64,000 bases of DNA, taken from assembly GCF_021369635.1 (NCBI RefSeq), contig NZ_JAJNBZ010000012.1, forward strand, positions 62,001 to 126,000, read 5' to 3'. Under the pieces are notes generated by a model, which made no database searches, was not told where the DNA came from, and saw only the letters and a program-made list of their open reading frames with translations. This document shows, in pieces, positions 17,126-27,558 of the stretch. Made by a program: the position numbers and the translations under genes. This DNA is from Paenibacillus profundus. Its GTDB lineage: Bacteria > Bacillota > Bacilli > Paenibacillales > Paenibacillaceae. The first letter of the stretch is position 1, and each line of letters opens with the position of its first letter.

Positions 17126-17737
17126 TTATTCTAATCCTGTTAACATCGCATTTTTCTGAAACCAATCGACGACCTCATCCAAGCCCGACTCGTCTTTCAG
17201 ATTCGTGAAGAAGAACGGCTTGTTGCCGCGGAAGGCGAGCGTATCCGCTTCCATCACCTTCAAATCGGCACCGACGTAAGGAGCTAAATCGGTCTTATTA
17301 ATAATGAACAAGTCGGATTTGATCATCCCCTGACCGCCCTTTCGCGGAATCTTCTCGCCTTGAGCGACGTCGATAATATAAATCGAAAAATCAACCAACT
17401 CAGGACTGAACGTAGCCGCGAGGTTATCGCCCCCGCTCTCCACAAATATAATTTCAACGTCAGGATGGCGTGCGATCAATTCGTCGATCGCTGCGAAATT
17501 CATGGACGCATCCTCACGAATGGCCGTATGCGGACAGCCGCCTGTTTCCACACCGATGATCCGGTCGGCAGGCAGCACACCGGTCTGAATTAAAATTTTC
17601 GCATCTTCCTTCGTGTAAATGTCGTTGGTAACGACCGCCATGCTGTACTGTTCATGCATGCGCCGTGTCATTTTTTCGACAAGCATTGTTTTTCCGGCCC
17701 CGACTGGACCGCCTACCCCTATTTTTACCGGTTTCAT
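17126..17737 (-). CDS. ureG: urease accessory GTPase UreG
   Basis: A 203-residue SIMIBI-class GTPase. The P-loop GGPVGAGKT is at residues ~9-17, the metal-binding CPH motif appears in [19 protein letters not shown] (in two blocks), the Walker B-like ESGGDN near residue 101, and the guanine motif NKTD near residue 152. GTP hydrolysis drives nickel transfer to urease. It follows ureF with a 54-base gap and directly precedes ureD. Confidence 0.95.
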   Translation of the reverse strand: MKPVKIGVGGPVGAGKTMLVEKMTRRMHEQYSMAVVTNDIYTKEDAKILIQTGVLPADRIIGVETGGCPHTAIREDASMNFAAIDELIARHPDVEIIFVESGGDNLAATFSPELVDFSIYIIDVAQGEKIPRKGGQGMIKSDLFIINKTDLAPYVGADLKVMEADTLAFRGNKPFFFTNLKDESGLDEVVDWFQKNAMLTGLE

Positions 17738-17791
17738 TGTACTCCTTCTTTCCCTATCAGTCTTTGCTGGGCGTTATGCAATACCTTTGTA

Positions 17792-18490
17792 TTACGACAT
17801 GAATAGTCGGATATGGATCCGTTCATGCTTCATCTGAGACCACTCCAGACCAGGGGATACGATGCCAATGTCATCGCCAGTCAGCTCTTCCAACCTCTCT
17901 GCCGCTTCCTGGAACACAGGCTGCAACTCGTATAGCAGCTTCTGACCTTCCGTCTGTCCGAGCGGAATGGCCCGCACGCCATTCTGAACCATGCTGGAGA
18001 CGGAGGAATACAGATGTGCCAGTACAGCTGTCCGTTTCGAGACGCCAACATGGCGGGCAATGATTGCAAACGCGATAGCCGGATGGCCGAACGCACGCTT
18101 TGCTTCCACACGTTCCCGGTAATGTTGCAGGTGCGGACAATCGTAAAGCTCTGTTCCGAGCTTAATCATTCTTTCCCCGATTCTGCGTGCGCCTTCTCTT
18201 GATTCACGGGGAAGATTCTGGACTGTCATTAACCGGTCCAATTCCCATATATCATCTAGACGACTGTCTGTCAGTGCTTCAAATGCAAGTCGGCAGGCCA
18301 ATCCATCGGAATAGATGAACTGTTCATTGACATACATGGCCAGCCAATCCGCAAAGGTGGCTTTATCGACTACCTTGCCCTCCTGCATATACGTTTCCAA
18401 GCCGAAGGAATGATTGAAGGCTCCCGAAGGAAAGTTCGAATCACACCACTGCAGAAGCGACAGCAGCGAATCAGTGCTTGTGTCCCACAT
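17792..18490 (-). CDS. ureF: urease accessory protein UreF
   Basis: A 232-residue all-helical protein. The N-terminal LLQWCDSNFPSGAFNHSFGL and ETYMQEGKV are the most conserved UreF blocks, and the C-terminal region contains the SPGLEWSQMKHERIHIRLFMS tail. UreF bridges UreD and UreG and gates nickel insertion. Its start overlaps the ureE end by 20 bases, indicating coupling. Confidence 0.93.
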   Translation of the reverse strand: MWDTSTDSLLSLLQWCDSNFPSGAFNHSFGLETYMQEGKVVDKATFADWLAMYVNEQFIYSDGLACRLAFEALTDSRLDDIWELDRLMTVQNLPRESREGARRIGERMIKLGTELYDCPHLQHYRERVEAKRAFGHPAIAFAIIARHVGVSKRTAVLAHLYSSVSSMVQNGVRAIPLGQTEGQKLLYELQPVFQEAAERLEELTGDDIGIVSPGLEWSQMKHERIHIRLFMS

Positions 18491-18929
18491 AGCGGAACGC
18501 TTGCTTCACTTTCTTCTTCTCACGCGCGAACGGAATCCCGTCTTGAGTCAACTGCTCTTCCACAAGATAATCATATTGAACGATCATCTGGGAGCCTTCG
18601 AATTGTGCGGGCAAATGACGGTTCCCCAGCTTATGAGCAATTTCACCCATCTCCTGAATCGTTCTCGGGCTGATGATGAGCACATCGTCAGGCAGCACTT
18701 CAATGACGATCATGTTGTTCTCATCCATATGCAAAATATCACCGTCGGCGAGATCGGCTTTCTGGGTCAGACGAATTCCGATTTCTGTGCCGTGATCGGT
18801 CGTCACTCGCTGAATTTTTTTCAGCATATCCTCGCTTGGCATGTACACTTTTTCCATGTGACGGCTTGCTCGTTTTTCTGGCTCCAACTGCTCCAGCCGG
18901 CCAACAATTTGCTCTATAATCATATTCAC
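18471..18929 (-). CDS. ureE: urease nickel chaperone UreE
   Basis: A 152-residue protein with the UreE N-terminal barrel (GTEIGIRLTQKADLADGDIL) and C-terminal metal-binding domain (AHKLGNRHLPAQFEG, with the conserved His of the nickel site). The C-terminus ends YVGHKH and has no long histidine tail, so nickel capacity should be lower than in His-rich UreE proteins. It lies between ureC and ureF and supplies nickel for the active site. Confidence 0.92.
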   Translation of the reverse strand: MNMIIEQIVGRLEQLEPEKRASRHMEKVYMPSEDMLKKIQRVTTDHGTEIGIRLTQKADLADGDILHMDENNMIVIEVLPDDVLIISPRTIQEMGEIAHKLGNRHLPAQFEGSQMIVQYDYLVEEQLTQDGIPFAREKKKVKQAFRYVGHKH

Positions 18930-18978
18930 ACTCTCCTCTAATGAAAGCTATTGACAAGCACAAGTCAGGCCACCCTGA

Positions 18979-20694
18979 TTAGAACAAGAAATAACGCTGT
19001 GCCATTGGCACGACATCAACAGGCTCACATGTAAGCAGCTCCCCGTTCACCCTCACTTCATACGTCTGGGGATCCACATGGATGTCCGGCGTTTCCCCGT
19101 TCAGAGCCATATCTTGCTTCGTCACTCGGCGGATACCCCGAACCGGCAGCACGATCTTGTCAAGGCCAAGCTTCGCAGGCACATCCGCATCCAGTGCGGC
19201 CTGTGATACGAACGTAATGGAGCTGCGGGCTAATGCTTTCCCCACTGCGGCATACATCGGCCGATAAATGTACGGCTGCGGCGTCGGAATGGACGCATTC
19301 GGATCGCCCATCAAGCTTTGAACGATGAATCCATTCTTCAGCACCATTTCAGGCTTCACGCCGAAGAAAGCTGGATGCCAGATGACCAAATCGGCGATTT
19401 TCCCGACTTCAACCGAACCTACATAATCCGCGATTCCGTGAGTCAGCGCCGGGTTAATCGTATATTTCGCTATATACCGTTTGATCCGGAAATTGTCTCC
19501 GACCGAACCGCAATCCTCATGCAGCTTACCGCGCTGCTTCTTCATCTTATCTGCGGTCTGCCATGTTCTTGTGACCACTTCCCCCACACGGCCCATCGCT
19601 TGGGAATCCGAGCTTACCATGCTGAACACACCCAAGTCGTGCAATATATCTTCCGCTGCTATCGTCTCGCTGCGGATACGCGAGTCCGCGAAGGCGACAT
19701 CTTCCGGCACGCTTGGATCCAGATGGTGACAGACCATTAGCATATCGAGGTGCTCATCCACTGTGTTGATCGTGAACGGTCTCGTCGGATTGGTCGAGGA
19801 TGGCAGCACATTGGCAAGCCCCGCCATTTTAATCATATCGGGCGCATGCCCTCCGCCTGCGCCTTCCGTATGATACGTGTGAATGATTCTGCCTTTAATG
19901 GCAGCAATCGTATCTTCGACGAATCCGCCTTCATTCAGTGTGTCGGAATGAAGCGCCACCTGAACATCATACTTGTCCGCAACCCGCAGGGAATGATCGA
20001 TCGCTGAGGCCGTTGCTCCCCAATCCTCGTGCACCTTCAAGCCGATCGCTCCGGCCCGGATTTGTTCCGCCATCGGCTCTTCGCGCGCGCCGCTGCCTTT
20101 GCCGAGAAATCCGACATTAATCGGCAAGCCCTCCGCAGCTTCCAGCATTCGTTGCATATGCCATTCGCCGGAGGTGCACGTCGTCGCTTTCGATCCTTCC
20201 GCGGGACCCGTTCCACCGCCGATAAGCGTCGTGAGCCCGGAAGCCAATGCATGCTCCACCTGATGCGGATTAATGAAGTGCACGTGCGTGTCAATGCCTC
20301 CTGCGGTTACGATAAGCCCTTCGGCGGAAATAATTTCGGTGCTGGCCCCGATAATTAACTCAACGCCATCCATGACAAGCGGATTTCCGCTCTTGCCGAT
20401 CCCCGCAATCTTGCCATCGCGTATTCCGATATCCGCCTTATAGATGCCCGTATAATCGACCACGATCGCATTGGTAATGACCAGATCAAGCGCTCCCTCT
20501 TCACGCGTAATCAGCGGATGCTGTCCCATGCCGTCGCGTATCGACTTGCCCCCGCCGAACTTCGACTCATCTCCGTATCGAGTGTAGTCGCGTTCTATCT
20601 CAATGAACAGCTCGGTATCCGCCAGACGAACCGCATCGCCTGTCGTCGGTCCGAACATGTCCGCATATTGTCGTCTCGACATGCGAAAACTCAT
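18979..20694 (-). CDS. ureC: urease subunit alpha UreC (catalytic)
   Basis: A full-length 571-residue alpha subunit. All active-site residues are present in the numbering of the Sporosarcina pasteurii enzyme: His137 and His139 in GIDTHVHF, Lys220 in [10 protein letters not shown] (carbamylated bridging ligand), His249 in ALHSDT, His275 in [15 protein letters not shown] (read as one segment), catalytic His323 in VCHHLD on the flap, and Asp363 in [13 protein letters not shown]. It hydrolyses urea to ammonia and carbamate in the cytosol as (UreABC)3. Its start overlaps the ureB stop by four bases. Confidence 0.96.
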   Translation of the reverse strand: MSFRMSRRQYADMFGPTTGDAVRLADTELFIEIERDYTRYGDESKFGGGKSIRDGMGQHPLITREEGALDLVITNAIVVDYTGIYKADIGIRDGKIAGIGKSGNPLVMDGVELIIGASTEIISAEGLIVTAGGIDTHVHFINPHQVEHALASGLTTLIGGGTGPAEGSKATTCTSGEWHMQRMLEAAEGLPINVGFLGKGSGAREEPMAEQIRAGAIGLKVHEDWGATASAIDHSLRVADKYDVQVALHSDTLNEGGFVEDTIAAIKGRIIHTYHTEGAGGGHAPDMIKMAGLANVLPSSTNPTRPFTINTVDEHLDMLMVCHHLDPSVPEDVAFADSRIRSETIAAEDILHDLGVFSMVSSDSQAMGRVGEVVTRTWQTADKMKKQRGKLHEDCGSVGDNFRIKRYIAKYTINPALTHGIADYVGSVEVGKIADLVIWHPAFFGVKPEMVLKNGFIVQSLMGDPNASIPTPQPYIYRPMYAAVGKALARSSITFVSQAALDADVPAKLGLDKIVLPVRGIRRVTKQDMALNGETPDIHVDPQTYEVRVNGELLTCEPVDVVPMAQRYFLF

Positions 20695-21140
20695 TGTTCC
20701 GCCCCCGTTTCCACAGCTTCGGATGCAGTTGATGATTCTGTATAATTAGTGGCAACGAGCACTCTCTCGTCCAAAGATCCTTCCGTCAAGTTGTTCAGTC
20801 CGTAAACTTTACGTTCTCCGGCAAACGGAACCAGCACCACTTCCTTGGCATCTCCTGGTTCAAAGCGTACGGCCGCGCCGGACGGAATGTTCAAATGCAT
20901 GCCAAAAACGGCTTCCCTGTTAAATTGCAACGCAGCATTCACTTCGTAGAAGTGAAAATGCGATCCGACCTGTATCGGACGATCGCCGACATTCAGCACT
21001 TCGATGGCAAGCGTCTTGCGCCCGTCATTGCAAACGATTTCATCGTCACGCAAAATATATTCCCCTGGAATCACTCTGCTTCCCCCTTGGATTGGATGTG
21101 TATTACTTGTTCGGTCCATACGTAATGATGCGTCAGTCAT
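20691..21140 (-). CDS. ureB: urease subunit beta UreB
   Basis: A 149-residue structural subunit, somewhat longer than the usual ~105-125 because of N- and C-terminal extensions. The core [37 protein letters not shown] (in two blocks) and [13 protein letters not shown] is fully conserved. It overlaps ureA and ureC by ATGA each, so translation of the three structural genes is coupled. Confidence 0.95.
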   Translation of the reverse strand: MTDASLRMDRTSNTHPIQGGSRVIPGEYILRDDEIVCNDGRKTLAIEVLNVGDRPIQVGSHFHFYEVNAALQFNREAVFGMHLNIPSGAAVRFEPGDAKEVVLVPFAGERKVYGLNNLTEGSLDERVLVATNYTESSTASEAVETGAEQ

Positions 21141-21439
21141 CGAATCGGATCGTGAACCGTTACCAGCTTCGTCCCATCGGGGAACGTCACTTCCACTTGA
21201 ATATCGGGGATCATTTCGGCAATGCCATCCATCACATCTAATCGCGACAGAATTGTGGCACCTTCGCTCATCAACTGAGCAACTGTCTTGCCGTCACGGG
21301 CCCCTTCCATAATTTCATACGTTATCAGCGCAACCGCTTCTGGATAGTTCAGCTTCAGACCACGGTCTTTGCGTCTTCGCGCGAGATCAGCCGCGACTAC
21401 GACCATCAGCTTTTCTTGCTCTCGAGGTGTCAATCTCAC
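21137..21439 (-). CDS. ureA: urease subunit gamma UreA
   Basis: A 100-residue gamma subunit ([37 protein letters not shown] at the end). The frame extends to 21472, but GTG 21439 is chosen since GGGAGG lies seven bases before it and the protein then has the standard gamma-subunit length. It opens the seven-gene operon; I could not identify a clear nitrogen-control site upstream. Confidence 0.94.
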   Translation of the reverse strand: MRLTPREQEKLMVVVAADLARRRKDRGLKLNYPEAVALITYEIMEGARDGKTVAQLMSEGATILSRLDVMDGIAEMIPDIQVEVTFPDGTKLVTVHDPIR

Positions 21440-21936
21440 CTGATTTCCTCCCGTACGATCTGTCATAAGCAACTGCTTTCAGCACACTTTGCGTTTCTTT
21501 TCACACTTTCACACAGCACAGCATACCCGTTAGCTGTTAGTGTTAACGAGCCTACCATCTACCATCTTCTATCGTTCTTTCATTTCTACATTTCATTAGA
21601 TAAGGAGCGGCTGCAATGAGGGAGCGGGTTGCAACCGTATTTGAACTCGGTGCTCACTGTATAGTAAGCGCCATTCAATGTAATTGAGAATGAGTTAATA
21701 TGAGGGGGAGTACTCATTCAAGCATCTTACGAGGATTTTTTCCAAGATGCTCCATACATTATCTTCATCATATTAAATTGACGACATAATATAAAGTACT
21801 CTATTTGCACATATTTTTCTAAATCCGACTCGATTGCAGCTAAAATCAAAACATTTCATGCGCTTTCATTTCCAATTGTAGTTTTTCATGCATTTTTGGC
21901 GATTTTTATGAATATGTGAACAGCTGATAAAAAAAA
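21440..21936. other. region upstream of the urease operon
   Basis: About 500 bases without a convincing gene. It must hold the ure promoter. I found no TnrA-type TGTNA-N7-TNACA site or other operator I could support. Confidence 0.4.
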
Positions 21937-21960
21937 CCAGCCAGATTCCTCTGGCTGGCC
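21930..21960 (-). terminator. terminator after the GNAT gene
   Basis: On the minus strand CCAGCCAGAGGAATCTGGCTGG is followed by a run of eight T, 32 bases beyond the stop codon. Confidence 0.9.
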
Positions 21961-21991
21961 TCAGCATTCGAAGCAGAGTCCCTTATCGAAC

Positions 21992-22885
21992 TCATTCCTG
22001 CTCCAACACCATCAAATTTTGCTCAAATATCGTCGTGAATCCTGCTTCCAGCAGCAAGCTGATTAATTCCGGTTCAAACGATACATTGTACACCATCCGG
22101 TCACATTCCGCGTAATTCGGCCCGTATACTTCTGACAGCATCGCCCGATACAGCGCATCCTTATCTGCTCGGCCAGCGGCGACCTCGCACTGATACAGGA
22201 CCAACGACTTCAGCTTTCCGTAATCGTCTGTCACCTGTTTATAGAGCGCATATGCCACAGCACTTCCGTCAGAATCATGGACGATAAGACTATGTCCTTC
22301 GCGAATATTGTGCCATTGAGACGACCATGCCGCTGCCTCCTTATAAAAAGACAGGTCAGCCGCTTCAACGGGTTTCCCCCAATGCAGGCTGAACGAATCC
22401 GATGGGTCAAGCTTGAAAGCATTGGCATCCAAGCCCCCATCATGCCGCATGCCAATTAGCCGATCAGTGATTTGAAATCCGACATGCCGGTAGGCGCGGA
22501 TGGCGTTGTCATTTTGCGCGACAACCTCTAAATAAGCGGTATGCACTCCCTCTTCTCGGATAAGACGGATCGCTTCCTCCATCATTGCTTTGGCAATGCC
22601 TTGACCTCGGCAGGAAGGAGCTACGCCTGTTCCCCCGTTCCAGGCCAATTTCTTGCCGCGCACGGTACGAACAGCAATTAGCACGAATCCAATCGGCTGA
22701 GCGTCTGCATAAGCGACGACCGATAGGTGCGGTTGAATGCCGTTCACGCTCATGTGAGCTAGATGCTGTTCCAGATTGCGGGTCATATCCGAAAAATAAC
22801 CTGTAAACCCTTCATTCCACAGCTGCAATCCCTGATCATATGTGCATTCGTTCAGCCTTTTCATAGTTACAATGACTTGCTTCAT
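21992..22885 (-). CDS. GNAT-family N-acetyltransferase
   Basis: A 297-residue acetyltransferase. ATG 22885 is chosen because GGGGAGGAA lies eight bases upstream; the frame extends further. The first half holds a full GNAT fold with the acetyl-CoA loop GGTGVAPSCRGQGIAKAMM (in two blocks, Q/RxxGxG/A type) and the following YLEVVAQNDNAIRAYRHVGFQ strand. The second half is a degenerate second GNAT-like domain without that loop. The acceptor is unknown. It is a single-gene unit with its own terminator. Confidence 0.82.
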   Translation of the reverse strand: MKQVIVTMKRLNECTYDQGLQLWNEGFTGYFSDMTRNLEQHLAHMSVNGIQPHLSVVAYADAQPIGFVLIAVRTVRGKKLAWNGGTGVAPSCRGQGIAKAMMEEAIRLIREEGVHTAYLEVVAQNDNAIRAYRHVGFQITDRLIGMRHDGGLDANAFKLDPSDSFSLHWGKPVEAADLSFYKEAAAWSSQWHNIREGHSLIVHDSDGSAVAYALYKQVTDDYGKLKSLVLYQCEVAAGRADKDALYRAMLSEVYGPNYAECDRMVYNVSFEPELISLLLEAGFTTIFEQNLMVLEQE

Positions 22886-22980
22886 CTTCCGATTCCTCCC
22901 CTGAACCATCGACATGTGGCACACATTCCGTTATGGCCCCGATATGCTGCCAACAGCGTATCACGGCCACAGAATCGTTG

Positions 22981-24327
22981 TCAATTTTTAGTAGGATTGA
23001 ATGATTGCTTGTCACGAGCCGCCATAAGCTTTCCGATCACATAACCAATAGCACCGCCGGCCAGCGCCGGAATGAACCACCCGATCCCTTCCGCATAGAG
23101 AGGGATATGCCGAAGCACCGGCAGGGCGAATTCGATAGGAACTTTCGCTCCTTTCAAGCCGTCGAACAAGCTGATTAGAACGGTTCCGATAAGTGCTCCC
23201 GCGTAGACTTGGGAATAACCGCCAAACCATTTATGAACGAAAGACAATAGGAGCAACACAATGGCGACCGGATAAATGACAAGTAAGATTGGCTCGGAAA
23301 TCGAGAGGATTTTGTTCAATCCCAGATTAGCTACCAGCAAACCCAATAAACAGATGACCAGCGCAATCCGATTGTATGCCATCCCTTTCATCAAGGTTGC
23401 AAAATACTGGCTGCAGGCGGAAACGAGCCCAATGCATGTAGTGAGACAAGCCAGCGTAACGATGACAGCGAGCAGAATCAGCCCGGAACGGCCGAACAAG
23501 TGCAGCACGACATCGGTCAGCAATTGGCCTCCATTCTTGAAATACCCGAGCGATACGCTGGTGACGCCCAAGTATCCAAGCGCTGCATAGACAAGCGACA
23601 GTCCGATACCGGCAATGAGGCCGGCTTGAATGGCCGCTTTCGCGACGGCCCGTTTCTCTGTGACACCTTGGCCGCGAATCGAATTCAGCACGATGATGCC
23701 GAAGGCCAGCGCCGCAATGGTGTCCATGGTTAGATAGCCATTCATGAAACCTTTGAATCCGGGCGACTCGACATACTCATTGATAGCCGGTCCTCCTTCT
23801 CCGATCGGATACAGCACCCCGCCGATGAACAAGAGCGCGATCGACAACAGCAGCATGGGCGTAAGCCAGCTTCCGATACGTTCGACCAGCTTCGAAGGAT
23901 TGAGACTCATCCAGAACACAGAGCCGAAAAAGATGAGCGTGTACACGAACAGAATCCATGGATTGGATGCATGGTGTGATGGCAGGAACGAGCTGAAGCC
24001 CATTTCATACGCCACGTTGGCGACGCGCGGTATCCCCATCGCGGGCCCAAGCGACACATAGACGATGATGGCAAAGAAGATGCCGAATCGCGGGCTCACC
24101 CGCCCGGCCAAATGCTGCATATCGCGTCCGGACAACGCGACCGCGACGACGGCGAGCAGCGGCAATCCTACTCCTGTTAAGATAAAGCCGATGATGGCGG
24201 GAACGAAGCTGTCACCCGCCTGTTGTCCCAAGATAGGCGGAAAGATAAGGTTCCCCGCCCCGAAGAACAATGAAAATAGCATTAATCCCGTGAAAAAGAT
24301 ATGTTTCTTTGTTAATGATTGATTCAA
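22981..24327 (-). CDS. brnQ: branched-chain amino acid transport system carrier BrnQ
   Basis: A 448-residue LIVCS-family permease with twelve hydrophobic segments. The conserved first helix GLMLFSLFFGAGNLIFPP, GPAMGIPRVANVAYEMG near residue 90 and LTTCIGLVSACSQYF near residue 305 identify BrnQ. It imports leucine, isoleucine or valine with sodium or protons. TTG 24327 with GGGGGAG upstream is preferred over the ATG at 24348. A T-box leader immediately upstream couples expression to uncharged tRNA. Confidence 0.9.
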   Translation of the reverse strand: MNQSLTKKHIFFTGLMLFSLFFGAGNLIFPPILGQQAGDSFVPAIIGFILTGVGLPLLAVVAVALSGRDMQHLAGRVSPRFGIFFAIIVYVSLGPAMGIPRVANVAYEMGFSSFLPSHHASNPWILFVYTLIFFGSVFWMSLNPSKLVERIGSWLTPMLLLSIALLFIGGVLYPIGEGGPAINEYVESPGFKGFMNGYLTMDTIAALAFGIIVLNSIRGQGVTEKRAVAKAAIQAGLIAGIGLSLVYAALGYLGVTSVSLGYFKNGGQLLTDVVLHLFGRSGLILLAVIVTLACLTTCIGLVSACSQYFATLMKGMAYNRIALVICLLGLLVANLGLNKILSISEPILLVIYPVAIVLLLLSFVHKWFGGYSQVYAGALIGTVLISLFDGLKGAKVPIEFALPVLRHIPLYAEGIGWFIPALAGGAIGYVIGKLMAARDKQSFNPTKN

Positions 24328-24355
24328 TCTGCTCTCCCCCTGATACATATGAGAT

Positions 24356-24615
24356 CAAAAAGACCCGTCCCTAGAAAGGGACGGGTCTGTACCCGCGTTA
24401 CCACCCAAATTCAACAATATTGCGTATGGATCTGTATGTTGCTGCTCATGACGTGACTATGCACGCATTCCTGGTAACGGAGGATTCCGGCAAAGCTTAC
24501 TGTCGTTCAGCCTTGCTTCTCGGAGAGGACATTCGGTCATGCGCTGGACATTGGCTTGCAGCAATACGCCAACTCTCTGTGGAACAGCCCATCACTTACT
24601 CTTCTCGTCGCCGAA
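24356..24615 (-). ncRNA. T-box riboswitch upstream of brnQ
   Basis: On the minus strand the T-box core GGGTGGTAACGCG (24391-24406) is followed by the terminator stem AGACCCGTCCC / GGGACGGGTCT and a T-run, ending 30 bases before brnQ. Upstream are the Stem I features: AGTAAGTGATGGG, AGAGAGTTGGCG, GCTGCAAGCC and a GAATGTCCTC specifier region. Aligning it with the thrS T-box in this window places GTC (valine) at the specifier, which fits a branched-chain carrier. The specifier call is tentative. Confidence 0.88.
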
Positions 24616-25009
24616 GTTCATATCATAAAGTTGTATACTATTTTTACATGCATTGGGACAACTGTCAAATGACAATTATACACATTGTCAATACCTGAAG
24701 TGCTTTCCATTCCTTCGATTCTATTATATGATGCGTATACGGAGATATTTGGAAGGAGATTCACGTATGCCAGCAATGCTGTAAATTGTCATTTCAATGA
24801 TGGATACCGATTTATTTTTTGGTGTGTACACTCCAAGGGATAAGTCTGTCCATTTTGACCTTTACAGGAGCGCAGGGTGTATGCAATTGAACTCAACTGC
24901 TGCGGACAAGACGATGAGTCGTTCCGCTTTTAAATTTTATCTCCGTGCCAATTCGTTACTAATTCCCTGATGTGCTCCTGCGCCAGATAGAAACAGGAGG
25001 ACTGCACTT
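24616..25009. other. intergenic region before the serine hydrolase
   Basis: About 390 A+T-rich bases hold the promoter region of the T-box transcript and the GGAGGA site of the next gene. No supported gene was found. Confidence 0.4.
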
Positions 25010-26481
25010 ATGAAAAATAAAGAAACCAACGCATCCATTCACGAGACGACCGTTTATTTGCATCAGTACATGGACGCTCTTTCCCGGAATGGTCACTTCA
25101 ATGGAGCCGCGCTTGTCGCTCTCCGAGGGAACATCTTATTATCGGAAGGATACGGAATGGCCAATTGGGAACACGAGGTCCCCAACACGCCGCAAACCAA
25201 ATTCCGCATCGGTTCCATTACGAAAGGCTTCACCGCGTTGGCCATTATGCAGCTGCAAGAGCAGGGACTGCTCTCAGTCCACGATGCTATCGACGAATAT
25301 TTGCCCGATTATCCGTGCGGGAACGAGATCAAGCTTCATCACCTGTTGACGCACACGTCCGGCATTCCCGATTATGCCGGACTGCCGGGTTATTGGGAAC
25401 GCACCATGCGTCTCTATTCCCCAATAGAGCAAACGATAGCGTCTTTTCAACATGAACCGCTGCAATTCCAGCCGGGAGAACGGACGAGCTCACCAGTTCC
25501 TCTTTCATATTGTTAAGCGCCATCATTGAGAGAGTATCAGGGCTGTCCTACGCGGATTATATTGTCGAACGAATCTGCATACCCCTGAATATGAATGACT
25601 CGGGCGTCGAGGACAGCCGAACGGTGTTGAAGCATTTCGCCTCCGGTTACTCGGTGTGCAACAAGATCATTCCGGCTGAATACGTCGACATGTCCATCTC
25701 TCTCGGCGGAGGCGGTATGTATTCCACGATAGCGGATTTATATAAATGGGATCGCGCGCTTTATACGGAGTCACTTCTCGGCCGAGAATCACTGCGCCAC
25801 ATATTTGGACCATACTCGCCCATATTCGGCGGATACGGCTGGGTCGTCAATGAAGAAACGATAGACGGAGTGAAACGGAAGCGCGTCGCTCATCATGGCA
25901 CGATGAACGGCTTCTGTGCCGACTTCAATCGGTTTGTCGATGATGATCTCGTTATTATCGTGTTAAGCAACGTGAACATTACGCCGGTGGAGCGGATAAG
26001 CGGCGACTTGGCAAGAATCGCATTCGGTAACAAAATAGTCATGCCGGAGACGGTGACGGCGATTGCGCTTACCGCTAAGGAGATGGAGCGGTATACCGGA
26101 ATCTACGAACGAAGGGAGCCGGACGGCTCTCATGCCACAGACGTCGATTGGCAGGAAGCCTTCACAAGCTTGTCGCGATTCAGCACGGTTGAAATTGCGG
26201 TGGGGGCTTATATCAACCGATTCCATGAGTTCGGCATTCACCCAGGCTCGATCATCATCATTACCCAAGAAGAACAGAAGCTGTACTTGCAGATGGCCAA
26301 GCGACATGGCGCATGGTACAAATATGAAATCGTACCGATCTCGGCAACTGAACATGGAGCAACGTTCGCCGCCCAGTATATCGATGAGCGGGTTATATTT
26401 ACGAAAAACGGTCAGGGAACGATAACTATCGAGCATCGCGATGCGTACGGAAACCGTATGTTAGCAGCCAAAATGTCATAA
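25010..26481 (+). pseudogene. serine hydrolase (class C beta-lactamase-like), frameshifted
   Basis: Two adjoining frames together make one beta-lactamase/D-aminopeptidase-like serine hydrolase of about 490 residues. Frame one (25010-25516, AGGAGG before its ATG) carries the SxxK nucleophile motif in RIGSITKG and the HLLTHTSGIPDY block. It runs out of frame after PGERTS, exactly where relatives have the catalytic YSN. Frame two resumes with LLSAIIERVSG and contains the GGGGMYSTIADLYKW block and the HHGTMNG region equivalent to HxG. The shift is one base net around 25485-25505. It destroys the Tyr motif, so the gene is inactive unless the base is a sequencing error. Confidence 0.8.
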
Positions 26482-26500
26482 CGTTGGCAGCATGAAGCAT

Positions 26501-26547
26501 ATGGGGCTGTCCCAATGGGTCTGACAAGACCCAAGGGACAGCCCCAT
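26501..26547. terminator. bidirectional hairpin terminator
   Basis: ATGGGGCTGTCCC and GGGACAGCCCCAT form a perfect 13-bp stem between the convergent serine hydrolase and GNAT genes. A similar stem is at 27697. Confidence 0.7.
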
Positions 26548-26643
26548 TATGTTTAGACGGCACTCTCCCCGCCAATTGATTCTTGCCCGCCGCCACTATG
26601 CCTTGGCTTGTTACTTTTCAACCAGTTGAAACCGAAGCCACAT

Positions 26644-27087
26644 TCAGAGCGAATAACTGATCCAATCACCACGGGTTCCTCCCATTTTGTCATAGAACCG
26701 TTGGGCACGATAATTACTAGCGGCCGTAATCCATGACATATGAGCATATCCGTTATCTTTCGAAAATGTTGCACAGGCTTCAAACAGCTCTTGGGCTGCC
26801 CCGGTTCCTCTGGCTTCCTCAATTACATATAGGTCATTCATTACGGTTATTTGATCTGCTTGAATCGTACTGAATGTGAAATAAAGGGTTGCAAACCCAA
26901 CAAGCTTACCTTCCTTCTGAGCTGCGAACTGAATTCCTCTATTTTTTCCAAGCAGTGTGTCAATTAAGCTATGTACTTTTTCTATTGCCGGTTTTGGTCT
27001 TTGATAAAAATCAACGATATACTCATACATCAAGGATGTTATTTCTTGTTTATCACTTGGTTCAACAGGTCTTACGATCACGGACAT
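26644..27087 (-). CDS. GNAT-family N-acetyltransferase
   Basis: A 147-residue compact GNAT enzyme. The acetyl-CoA binding loop is DLYVIEEARGTGAAQELFEA (with R/Q-xxGxG/A as RGTGAA) near residue 90, followed by MSWITAASNYRAQRFYDKMG. The length is normal for single-domain GNATs. ATG 27087 has GGAGGG upstream. It stands alone, convergent to the serine hydrolase. Acceptor unknown. Confidence 0.82.
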   Translation of the reverse strand: MSVIVRPVEPSDKQEITSLMYEYIVDFYQRPKPAIEKVHSLIDTLLGKNRGIQFAAQKEGKLVGFATLYFTFSTIQADQITVMNDLYVIEEARGTGAAQELFEACATFSKDNGYAHMSWITAASNYRAQRFYDKMGGTRGDWISYSL

Positions 27088-27294
27088 AAGTAGCCCTCCC
27101 GAATTGAATGCCTTTCAATATAGCTATAAATATTATAGTAAAATAATTGAGATCTAATAAAGATACAATATAGATACAATTTCCATTAGATGGACCAGTA
27201 CAGATGGGAGCAGATACAGAGGGAATTGAACAGGTCCTTAGAGCCGTGTGAGTTCTTCCTCACCGGGTTTTATTTCCCTTCTAATTGCAAGCAA

Positions 27295-27324
27295 CAAAAA
27301 AATCCTGAATAACCATCAGGATTG
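27295..27324 (-). terminator. terminator after the YjcZ-type gene
   Basis: On the minus strand AATCCTGATGG / TCAGGATT ends with TTTTTTTGTTG, about 65 bases after the small gene. Confidence 0.85.
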
Positions 27325-27390
27325 TCAACGAGGCCTGTAAATCGGCTAGGTGGAGTCACATAAAGCTCTTTTTATGGGGACTGCTAATGT

Positions 27391-27492
27391 TTAAATGAAT
27401 CCACGAGACACAATTACTAACAGGATGAAAAGAACCAAGATAACACCAGTAGACGTAAAGTGGGAACCAAACCCGCCTGCAATATCACCCAT
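27391..27492 (-). CDS. YjcZ-family small spore protein
   Basis: A 33-residue protein: MGDIAGGFGSHFTSTGVILV, then LFILLVIVSRGFI. The glycine-rich start and the hydrophobic FILLVIV tail match the YjcZ family of tiny sporulation-associated membrane proteins of Bacillales. GGGAGGG lies seven bases before the ATG and a T-run terminator follows, so it is a complete gene. It is too short for usual length cutoffs. The precise role in spores is unknown. Confidence 0.8.
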   Translation of the reverse strand: MGDIAGGFGSHFTSTGVILVLFILLVIVSRGFI

Positions 27493-27558
27493 TAAGAAGC
27501 CCTCCCTATTATCATGATACGTCTCCATTATATTGAATGTATCCCCGCCTCGGCCCTG

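Noticed and set aside
19318-20358. Long plus-strand frames across ureC
   Set aside because: Antisense shadows of a full-length catalytic subunit with all active-site residues.
21683-21697. Possible Fur-like TTGAGAATGAGTT upstream of urease
   Set aside because: Only one half-site resembles a Fur box and it is far from any start codon.
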